Program-made: the position numbers and the translations under genes | Part shown: positions 45,594 through 52,829 of the stretch, in pieces | How the letters are laid out: each line of letters opens with the position of its first letter | How positions within the stretch are numbered: the first letter of the stretch is position 1 | Assembly: GCA_031285845.1 (NCBI GenBank) | Contig: JAITVK010000014.1 | Location: forward strand, 62,001-126,000 | Origin: Propionibacteriaceae bacterium | GTDB lineage: Bacteria > Actinomycetota > Actinomycetes > Propionibacteriales > Propionibacteriaceae | Direction of reading: 5' to 3' | Length of the DNA: 64,000 bases | The notes under the pieces: generated by a model | Told to the model about the DNA's origin: nothing | Database searches by the model: none | The model's input: only the letters and a program-made list of their open reading frames with translations

Positions 45594-46693
45594 GTCTGCC
45601 CGAAGCTCCCGGGTCAGCCCAGACCCCACCGACGATACAGCAACTGATGGCGTACCTGCCCCAGTTGGAGCAGTGGATCGATCAGACGCGCGCCACGCTC
45701 GACGGGTTGGATCGTAAGATCCAACAGGCCAGTCCTGACCAGGGTGTCCACGACATGGCGATGACGTTGACTGTGTGGCAAGCCGTGTCCGATCGTTACC
45801 ACGATCTTGATCGGACGTGGGACTCCGGACGGGTGACCGAGGTCCAATTGCGAACGCTGGGCGCGATGATTTGGGGAAACCTGAACGACATGCTGACCCC
45901 AGGAACCACGTTGACCACAGGCGGCGGATTGGCACTGTCCCTGCCGGAAGCCTGCCGGATGCTGGACGCTTTGGTGACCCAGTTGTCCACCCGCTACCAG
46001 TTAGGGCCGGTGGCTCCCCAGGCCGCCGCGCGCATCGCCGGATTGCGGGCGCAACTGGAAAGAATTCGCCAACAGGTGGCGCTGGATCCGCCCCAGATCT
46101 TGGCCACCACCGCCGGACCGGTCAACCAACTGTCTCACGACGTGGACGAGTTGGTCGCCATGGCTGATCGGGGCGGCGACATCGGCGGGATCATCGGGCC
46201 GTTGGAGGCCCGCGCCGCGCGGATGGAGCGCGACCTGATCGTGGCCCACGCCGAACGCGCCCAATTGGCGGCCGCCGTCGGCCAAGCTCGCAACCGCCAG
46301 GCCCAGTTGATCGCCCGTGAGCAGGCCGTGACCACGCTGGTGGCCGCGACCCAAGCCGAGGTGACTCCAGCTCCGAAGTACGCCGTGCCGCACGTCGAAG
46401 CCTTGGGCCCCGTGCCGAACACGATTGCCGATCTGCCGGCCTATCTGGCCAAACTGGATCAGGTGAATCGAGCGCTCGACCTGGTCCAGCAGGCCAATCT
46501 TCAGGCGAACGCCCGCAAGCAGGGTTTGGCCCAGCGTTTTCAGGCGGCGCGCACCGCCGCCAGTGCCAATCAGAGTCTGACTCAGACTCTAGGCACGCAG
46601 ATTGAGCAGTTGCTGACCAGTCGACCGGCGCCGCTCGACGTGATCGAGCCGCTGATCGCCGCGTTGGAGACCGCCGGAAGGCAGTCGTCATGA
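45590..46693 (+). CDS. Coiled-coil protein of unknown function, linked to pknG
   Basis: A 367-residue, Gln/Ala/Leu-rich, largely helical cytosolic protein. Coiled-coil stretches are visible around residues 15-50 (LPQLEQWIDQTRATLDGLDR), 145-250 (ARIAGLRAQLERIRQQVAL, LEARAARMERDLIVAHAER) and 280-345. No TM segment or catalytic motif was found. It overlaps both neighbours by four bases (ATGA). It may be an adaptor between the membrane protein and the kinase; this is inference from position only. Confidence 0.72.
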   Translation: MSLPEAPGSAQTPPTIQQLMAYLPQLEQWIDQTRATLDGLDRKIQQASPDQGVHDMAMTLTVWQAVSDRYHDLDRTWDSGRVTEVQLRTLGAMIWGNLNDMLTPGTTLTTGGGLALSLPEACRMLDALVTQLSTRYQLGPVAPQAAARIAGLRAQLERIRQQVALDPPQILATTAGPVNQLSHDVDELVAMADRGGDIGGIIGPLEARAARMERDLIVAHAERAQLAAAVGQARNRQAQLIAREQAVTTLVAATQAEVTPAPKYAVPHVEALGPVPNTIADLPAYLAKLDQVNRALDLVQQANLQANARKQGLAQRFQAARTAASANQSLTQTLGTQIEQLLTSRPAPLDVIEPLIAALETAGRQSS

Positions 46694-49194
46694 GATGCAC
46701 TCAACCCGGCTGCCCCGGACACATCGTCGACGGTTACTGCGATGTCTGCGGCATGCCCGCGCCAGCCGGCGCCAGTGTTCCGGCCCAGGCCGCCCACGCC
46801 TCACCGATCGGTCGGCCGACCGCCTCACCGGTCCCGCCTGCCGCCGTTTCGACTGGCGTACGACCTGGCCCAGCCCAAGCGCGTCCGACCCCTGTCAGCG
46901 GCGGAGTTCCCCCACTGGATCGGTCAGGCTCCGCCACCGGTCGATTCCTCACCGCGAGCGCGGCTGCTGCGCCAAGCCCGACTCAATCGTCGGGCACCGG
47001 GCCGCGCTGTCAAGTCCCGGGCTGCCCCGGTCACATCGTCGACGGTTACTGCGACACCTGCGGCGCTCCGGCCTCACAGCCGCAAGCCTCCACCGCGTCC
47101 ACCGCTGGCCTGGCCACCATGAGCCTCGGGTCCTCGCGGCTGCGCGGCGGCATGGCCGTGCGGCGTCCGTCGGTCGCCAACCACAACCTGGCGCATCTGG
47201 GGGCCGGTTACACCACGATTCCTCCGGAGCCGACCGTCGACCCCAAGTCGGCGATTCTGGCCCACCCGGAGGTGCCCGAGGATCGGCGCTTCTGTCCCAA
47301 CTGCGGTGCGGAAGTCGGACGGTCGACCAAGGATTCGCCCGGGCGACTCGAAGGCTACTGCCCCGCCTGTCGCAAGCCGTACTCTTTCACACCCAAACTC
47401 CAACCCGGTGACGTCGTGGCCGGACAATACAAGGTCAGCGGATGCCTGGCTCATGGCGGCATGGGGTGGCTCTACTTGGCCCAAGACCAGAACGTGTCGG
47501 ATCGCTGGGTGGTCCTCAAAGGTCTGCTGAACGCCGGAGACGAGGCGTCGATGCAGGCCGCGATGGCCGAACAGCGCTTCTTGGCTCAGATCCAGCATCC
47601 GCTGATCGTGGAGATCTACAACTTCGTCACTTTCGAAGGCGGCGCGTACATCGTGATGGAGTTCGTCGGTGGGCGCTCCATCAAACAGATCTTGAAGGAT
47701 CGGATGGCGAAAGCCGGCGGAGTGTACGATCCTCTGCCCGTCGCCCAGGCGTTGGCCTACATCGTGGAGATCCTTCCGGCGTTCAGCTATCTTCACGCCC
47801 GGGGCCTGCTCTACTGTGATTTCAAGCCGGACAACCTGATGCACGTCGAGGATTCCGTCAAGCTGATCGACATGGGCGGTGTGCGCCGTATCGACGACGA
47901 CGATTCGGTCATTTTCGGGACCGTGGGTTTCCAGGCTCCTGAAGTGGCCACTCAGGGCTGTTCGGTCGCCTCGGACATCTACACCATCGGACGCACACTG
48001 CTGATCTGCTGCGATGAGGTCAAAGGGTATCAATCGACCTACGCGACCACGCTGCCGCCGGCTGAGTCGCTGCCCCACCTGGCCCATCAGGATTCGGTCT
48101 ACCGGTTGATCGCCAAAGCCTGCGCACCCGACCCGTCGGACCGTTTCGCCTCAGTCGAGGAGCTGCGTGAGCAGATGCTTGGGGTTCTGCGCGAGGTGGC
48201 CTCGGTCTCCCGCGGCGCAGGAGCCCAGACCGCCACCCCGTCGGATCTGTTCGAACCTCCCACGGTGGTGTCCGACGCCTTCACTTGGAAGCATCTGCCC
48301 CGGTTGAAGCCTGATTTGAGTGATCCGGGGTTGGTCACTCTCGGGTCGCTCGACCCGGCACTGAGCCCGCAGGACCGGTTGGCCGCGTTGCTGCGCTTGC
48401 CCGTACGCACTCTTCAGACCGACATCACTGTCGCTTTGACGGCGATCGACGTCGGGGCGAAAGATGTGTTGGCGCGTACGGTGGAGTCGATTCTGACCCG
48501 TGACCCTTGGCAGTGGCGCGCGGCGTGGATCGAAGGACTGTCGGGGTTGAACACCGGCGATTGGGCGCAGGCCCAGGCGTGTTTCAACGCGGTCTATTCC
48601 CAGGTCCCCGGCGAGTTGGCGCCGAAGTTCGCTTTGGCGGTGGCCTGTGAGATGGGTGGAGTGGTCGATGTGGCTGAGCGCCTCTATCAGGTCTGCGCGG
48701 CCACCGACGCGGCGTACCTGCCGGGCGCGGCTTTCGGCTTGGCCCGCATCAGGGCCCGGCGTCGAGGCGCCACTGGTCAGATCGCCGACACCGGCGCAGT
48801 CCTGGCCGCCTTGGACCTGGTCCCAACCACCTCGGGTGGTTGGCGCCAGTCACGCCAACTGGCCGCCACCTATCTGACCCACGCCGGTCAAGGGGTGGCC
48901 GATCTCAACCGTGCGGCCCAAGCCATCGCCACCGCCGGATTGGGCAAAGCCGAGCAGTTGCGTCTGGAGTTGGAAGTGTTCCGGCGTGCGTTGGGCTTGG
49001 CGACGCTCGCGAACCGTAAAGCGGCTCGGCGGAACACGGTGCCCACCGTCGGCGGCGTGCCGGTCACCCGTAGCGACCTGCGAGCCAAGATCGAGTCGAT
49101 TCTGCGGGCGCAGGCCAGCCTTGAACCTGATGCAATCAAACGGAACTCTCTGCTCGACCAGGCGAACTCGTGGAGAAAGTGGACTTTACTATGA
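46690..49194 (+). CDS. pknG: PknG-type serine/threonine protein kinase
   Basis: Soluble eukaryotic-like kinase; mycobacterial and corynebacterial PknG phosphorylate the FHA protein GarA/OdhI to control 2-oxoglutarate metabolism. The 834-residue protein has two N-terminal zinc ribbons (C3...C20 and C107...C124, each with GCPGHIVDGYCD), a rubredoxin-like motif (FCPNCG, YCPACRKPY; about 202-227), and the kinase domain with glycine loop AHGGMGW, Lys277 in VVLKG, a non-RD catalytic loop YCDFKPDN (Asp377) and DMG at 394-396. C-terminal TPR-like helices follow (about 560-830). The PknG hallmarks, rubredoxin-like motif before and TPR after the kinase, are all present. Confidence 0.95.
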   Translation: MRCTQPGCPGHIVDGYCDVCGMPAPAGASVPAQAAHASPIGRPTASPVPPAAVSTGVRPGPAQARPTPVSGGVPPLDRSGSATGRFLTASAAAAPSPTQSSGTGPRCQVPGCPGHIVDGYCDTCGAPASQPQASTASTAGLATMSLGSSRLRGGMAVRRPSVANHNLAHLGAGYTTIPPEPTVDPKSAILAHPEVPEDRRFCPNCGAEVGRSTKDSPGRLEGYCPACRKPYSFTPKLQPGDVVAGQYKVSGCLAHGGMGWLYLAQDQNVSDRWVVLKGLLNAGDEASMQAAMAEQRFLAQIQHPLIVEIYNFVTFEGGAYIVMEFVGGRSIKQILKDRMAKAGGVYDPLPVAQALAYIVEILPAFSYLHARGLLYCDFKPDNLMHVEDSVKLIDMGGVRRIDDDDSVIFGTVGFQAPEVATQGCSVASDIYTIGRTLLICCDEVKGYQSTYATTLPPAESLPHLAHQDSVYRLIAKACAPDPSDRFASVEELREQMLGVLREVASVSRGAGAQTATPSDLFEPPTVVSDAFTWKHLPRLKPDLSDPGLVTLGSLDPALSPQDRLAALLRLPVRTLQTDITVALTAIDVGAKDVLARTVESILTRDPWQWRAAWIEGLSGLNTGDWAQAQACFNAVYSQVPGELAPKFALAVACEMGGVVDVAERLYQVCAATDAAYLPGAAFGLARIRARRRGATGQIADTGAVLAALDLVPTTSGGWRQSRQLAATYLTHAGQGVADLNRAAQAIATAGLGKAEQLRLELEVFRRALGLATLANRKAARRNTVPTVGGVPVTRSDLRAKIESILRAQASLEPDAIKRNSLLDQANSWRKWTLL
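46708..47052 (+). repeat. Duplicated zinc-ribbon coding segment in pknG
   Basis: Segments 46708-46740 and 47020-47052 agree at 32 of 33 bases and both encode GCPGHIVDGYC. The DNA between them encodes Pro/Ser/Ala-rich linker. Synonymous positions are also conserved, so the duplication is recent or homogenised. Confidence 0.8.
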
Positions 49195-50249
49195 CAAAAC
49201 TCGACCGCGGCGCGCCCGGAGTCCAGTGGAGCGCCGACACCAGCCCGATGACCGCACCGACGGCCCAGGCGACCGCTGTGGACTCGTACCCGGTCGCCTG
49301 CGCGGCGTGCGGCGGCCAGCTCGGCGTCGATGGCTACTGTACGACCTGCGGCCAGAAGGCACGCAGCCTGCGCGAGCACTATGAACTGACTCCCCAGCCC
49401 TGGGTGGCCGGTGTCTGTGACATTGGCCAGACCCATGCCCGCAACGAGGACGCGCTGGCACTCCAGGCCGACGCGACACGTGCCGTGATCGTGGTCTGCG
49501 ATGGTGTAACCACCTCGGAAGGTTCCGACGTCGCCTCCATGGCCGCGGCCCGATCGACCTGTGACCATGTGTGGGCCAGCGATCCGAAGGGCTTGGGAAC
49601 CCCGAGTTCACGTGCGGCCGCCATGAGGTCGGTGCTCGTCAAAGCCGTCGCCCGAGCCAATCAAACCGTGATCGACCACACCGACCTCGCGTCACACAAC
49701 TTCGCCGCGACGACGATCGCGATCGCGGTGGTCGACTCATCAGCGATCTTCTGCGCCACCTTGGGCGACTCCCGTGTCTACTGGCTGCCCGATTTCGGCC
49801 AGCCCGAGCAAGCCACCAAAGACCACTCACTGGCTCAGTCGGGAATGGATTCGGGCACGGAGCGGGCCCAGGCCGAGGCCTCGATCTTCGCCCACACGAT
49901 CACCAAATGGTTGGGACGCGACGCCACCGATCTGATGCCCAACACCGCGCAGATCGAGCTCACGGAGCCCGGCTGGCTGATCGTGTGTTCCGACGGCTTG
50001 TGGAATTACGTCTCCGAGGCCGCCCGCCTGGCCACCCTGGTCGGCGAGCTCGCCGGCGAACCGGTCACTGCCCATCAGTTGGCCACCCGCTTGGTCGGCT
50101 GGGCCAACGACCAAGGCGGCCATGACAACATCACGGTGGCCTGCGCTCGCGTCGGCGACCATCGACCGGCCCAGGAGGCGCGGGCGTCGACGACGAGCGA
50201 AGCAGTCGACACCACCAGCGCATCCGGTCCGACCCCGAAGCACACCTGA
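49191..50249 (+). CDS. PP2C-family protein phosphatase with N-terminal zinc ribbon
   Basis: Metal-dependent Ser/Thr phosphatase, expected to reverse PknG phosphorylation. The 352-residue protein has a zinc ribbon with C37, C40, C50 and C53 (CAACGG, GYCTTCG), then the PP2C domain: GQTHARNEDA, VVCDGVTTSEG, FAATTIAIAVVD, LGDSRVYWL, VCSDGLWNYV and GGHDNITVAC, which together contain the metal-binding aspartates. The Ser/Thr-rich tail after about residue 325 is low complexity. Its ATG overlaps the pknG stop, so kinase and phosphatase are translationally coupled. Confidence 0.93.
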   Translation: MTKLDRGAPGVQWSADTSPMTAPTAQATAVDSYPVACAACGGQLGVDGYCTTCGQKARSLREHYELTPQPWVAGVCDIGQTHARNEDALALQADATRAVIVVCDGVTTSEGSDVASMAAARSTCDHVWASDPKGLGTPSSRAAAMRSVLVKAVARANQTVIDHTDLASHNFAATTIAIAVVDSSAIFCATLGDSRVYWLPDFGQPEQATKDHSLAQSGMDSGTERAQAEASIFAHTITKWLGRDATDLMPNTAQIELTEPGWLIVCSDGLWNYVSEAARLATLVGELAGEPVTAHQLATRLVGWANDQGGHDNITVACARVGDHRPAQEARASTTSEAVDTTSASGPTPKHT

Positions 50250-50289
50250 ATGTGACGGCAACCACCCCTGAGCGCGATCACTGATCGTC

Positions 50290-50295
50290 TAAGCT
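50290..50295 (+). promoter_or_regulatory. Candidate internal leaderless promoter (-10) before the VWA gene
   Basis: TAAGCT ends six bases before the VWA ATG (50302) and no Shine-Dalgarno is present in the 52-base gap after the phosphatase gene. No clear -35. Confidence 0.38.
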
Positions 50296-50301
50296 GTTCC
50301 T

Positions 50302-51582
50302 ATGGCCATTTTCACCTCCACCGTCTACCAGAACGAGTTCCTCGCCGACGGTTCCACCGATGTCAACGCCATCGTGCGGATCACCTGTTCGCAGGCCGGG
50401 GTCGCCGGGCAGTCGGGCGCGGGCGATGTCGGTGAGATCGTCATCGTGGACACGTCGGCGTCGATGGGCCTGGTCAACATGCAGGCCGCGAAGGACGCGG
50501 CCATGGTCGCGGTGGACACGATCGTCGATGGGACATACTTCGCGGTGGTCGCCGGCAATCACCGAGCGTACCTGGCTTTTCCTCGAGTGACCTCAGGTCC
50601 GGGCATGGTCCGCATGGATCCGAACACCCGGATGGCCGCCAAAGCCGCTATCGCGTCGTTCAGAGCCGACGGAGGCACGGCCATGGGGGCCTGGCTGTTG
50701 TTGGCCCGATCCCTGTTCGCCTCCATTCCCAACCTGGCTGGAAAGCACGCCATCTTGCTGACGGACGGCGAGAACCACAACGAGTCGGTCACCCAACTGG
50801 ACGCTTCGATCCGTCAATGCTTGGGCCAATTCCAGGTTGACTGCCGTGGCATCGGCGTCGAATGGCAAGTCTCTGAGATTCGCAAGATCGCCCAAGCGCT
50901 GCTCGGCACCGTCGACGTCATTCCGGGCCCGCGCGACCTGCCCCGTATCTTTCGCGAACTGATCGCCACCTCGATGGGTCGGGGCGTTCCCGACGCCCAT
51001 CTGCATGTCTGGATCCCCCAAGGCGCGCAGATCCTGTTCGTTCGCCAGGTCTCGCCCACGGTCGAAGATCTGACACATCGAGCCACCCCGCTCAACCCCC
51101 TGACCTCGTGGTATCCGACCGGCGCTTGGGGTGACGAGTCGCGCGACTACCACATCGCGGTACGCTTGCCCGCCAAGGCGGTGGGAACCGAGCAACTGGC
51201 AGCGCGGGTGCAATTGGTGGCCGGGGCGGCCATCCTGACCCAGGGCATGGTCAAGGCCCGCTGGTCGGCCGACGCCAGCTTGACCACGCGAATCAGTCCC
51301 GAGGTCGCCCACTACACCGGACAGACCGAATTGGCCGCCGTCATCCAAGAGGGTCTGGCGGCCCACGCCGGCGGCGACGATCGCACCGCCACACAGAAGC
51401 TGGGGCGCGCGGTCCAACTGGCCAACCAGACGGGCAACGCCGAGGCCACCACCCGGTTGTCACGCGTGGTGGACATCACCGACGCCGCGACCGGCACAGT
51501 GGCGATGAAGAAAGACATCGACAAGGCTGACGAGATGGCGCTGGACACCGCGTCCACCCGAACCACCAGGATCCGAGGATAA
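50302..51582 (+). CDS. VWA domain protein (TerY-like context)
   Basis: A 426-residue cytosolic protein with a von Willebrand A domain (about residues 40-235). It has an intact metal-ion-dependent adhesion site, VDTSASMG near residue 50, a conserved threonine region DGGTAMGAW and LLTDGENHNE. The C-terminal half contains beta-rich VWA-associated sequence and ends with helical ATQKLGRAVQLANQTG. In Ter-type systems a VWA protein (TerY), a PP2C and a kinase form a triad; here the VWA gene follows kinase and phosphatase directly. It probably scaffolds a metal-dependent complex. It lies three bases before the FHA gene. Confidence 0.9.
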   Translation: MAIFTSTVYQNEFLADGSTDVNAIVRITCSQAGVAGQSGAGDVGEIVIVDTSASMGLVNMQAAKDAAMVAVDTIVDGTYFAVVAGNHRAYLAFPRVTSGPGMVRMDPNTRMAAKAAIASFRADGGTAMGAWLLLARSLFASIPNLAGKHAILLTDGENHNESVTQLDASIRQCLGQFQVDCRGIGVEWQVSEIRKIAQALLGTVDVIPGPRDLPRIFRELIATSMGRGVPDAHLHVWIPQGAQILFVRQVSPTVEDLTHRATPLNPLTSWYPTGAWGDESRDYHIAVRLPAKAVGTEQLAARVQLVAGAAILTQGMVKARWSADASLTTRISPEVAHYTGQTELAAVIQEGLAAHAGGDDRTATQKLGRAVQLANQTGNAEATTRLSRVVDITDAATGTVAMKKDIDKADEMALDTASTRTTRIRG

Positions 51583-51585
51583 CCC

Positions 51586-52476
51586 ATGGCAGTGTGTGTG
51601 AACGGACATCAAACCCGCACCGAAGATTTCTGCGATCAATGTGGCATGGCGGTGGTCGCCTCATCCGCGAATGGTCCGGTCGCAGGGGCGGCGTCACCAG
51701 CGGGAATGGCGCCAGTCGCGGGAGTCTGCCCTCACTGCGGAGCGCCACGCCCGGCCAACGCATTGTTCTGTGAGTCCTGCGGCTACGACTACACCACAGG
51801 AGCCCTGCCGCAGCAGGAGCTTCATGCTGAGCTCGGTTTGACCGCGAAGGGCGCGCCCGCCGGCTCGGTCGCTCCAGGTGCACCGGGTGCGATGCCGGTC
51901 GCGCCTGTGGCCGCCGCTGCCGGGGTCGCGACACCGGTCGATGACTCGATCACCGATCAACCAACCGGTTCACGAACACCGCCGGGCTCGCAAGGCTCGA
52001 AGTCGGCCGATGCTACCGGGCCATCACAGCCCGGTCGTGCCACTGGATCGGCCCGCGCTGGCGACAAGCATCAGACGTGGGTGGCCGAAGTGTGGATCGA
52101 TCCACAGTGGTACGCCTTTCAAGAGGCGACCGACCCATTGCCGCCGCAAGGCCCCGCCCGGATCGTGGTCCTGCACGAATCGGCCCTGATCGGACGCCGA
52201 TCCGTCTCCCGCAACATCCATCCCGACATCGACTGCGGCATCGACCCTGGGGTCAGCCGCCGCCAGGCCTACCTGTCCTCAGCCGACGGCTATTGGTACG
52301 TCACCGACCTGGAGTCGGCCAACGGCACCTTCGTCGGCGCGGTGACCGATCCCCTGCCCGACGAGCCGATCGCCGCTCGCACCCCGGTCGGACCTGATGT
52401 CCGCATCTACGTCGGGGCCTGGACGCGCATCGTCGTACGCCCCGCGATCGCGGAGGATCTTCCCGTGCGGTTGTGA
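51586..52476 (+). CDS. FHA domain protein with N-terminal zinc ribbons
   Basis: Phosphothreonine-binding protein, the likely reader or substrate of the PknG-type kinase. The 296-residue protein has two zinc-ribbon motifs (CVNGH...FCDQCG, residues 4-19; VCPHCGAP...FCESCGYDY, about 46-69), a Pro/Ser/Gly-rich linker (about 80-150), and a C-terminal FHA domain with LIGRRSVSRN, GVSRRQAYLS and LESANGTFVG. Unlike GarA/OdhI, I see no N-terminal ETT phosphorylation motif and the ribbon extension is additional, so it is not a simple GarA orthologue. GAGGA lies seven bases before the ATG. Confidence 0.9.
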   Translation: MAVCVNGHQTRTEDFCDQCGMAVVASSANGPVAGAASPAGMAPVAGVCPHCGAPRPANALFCESCGYDYTTGALPQQELHAELGLTAKGAPAGSVAPGAPGAMPVAPVAAAAGVATPVDDSITDQPTGSRTPPGSQGSKSADATGPSQPGRATGSARAGDKHQTWVAEVWIDPQWYAFQEATDPLPPQGPARIVVLHESALIGRRSVSRNIHPDIDCGIDPGVSRRQAYLSSADGYWYVTDLESANGTFVGAVTDPLPDEPIAARTPVGPDVRIYVGAWTRIVVRPAIAEDLPVRL

Positions 52477-52542
52477 AACCGGTCCGAAGGTCATAGCGCC
52501 ACCGTCCACCCACCACGACAGCCCAATCGAATAGGAGAGACC

Positions 52543-52770
52543 ATGGAAATCAAGATTGGTATCAGTAACGTCAACCGCGAGATCACGCTCAACGTCGATT
52601 TGACCTTGGAGCAGATTCTCGACGCCTACACCGCGGCCACCGCCGACTCCGGCTTCTTGCTGCTGACCGACGAATCCGGTCGTCAGACCATGATTCCGGT
52701 GGCGAACATCGGCTTCATCGAGTTCGGCCAGGAGCACACCCGTCCTGTCGGGTTCGGCACGAAACTCTAA
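52543..52770 (+). CDS. DUF3107 family protein
   Basis: A 75-residue protein beginning MEIKIGISNVNREITLNVD and containing LLTDESGRQTMIPVANIGFIEFG, the DUF3107 pattern (Rv3208A/TB9.4-like in M. tuberculosis). Function unknown; members are small single-domain cytosolic proteins. AGGAG lies at a good distance before the ATG. It is 66 bases after the FHA gene and may have its own promoter. In mycobacteria the DUF3107 gene is a few genes from adnA, so here the signalling operon separates them. Confidence 0.88.
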   Translation: MEIKIGISNVNREITLNVDLTLEQILDAYTAATADSGFLLLTDESGRQTMIPVANIGFIEFGQEHTRPVGFGTKL

Positions 52771-52829
52771 GTCACACGCCTACGCGTACGACGCATCACG
52801 TCATCGAGGGCAGTGGACCGGAGCTTGCC

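Noticed and set aside
41117-52476. Mobile or phage-borne island
   Set aside because: No integrase, transposase, tRNA attachment site or terminal repeats were seen, and coding style matches the neighbours.
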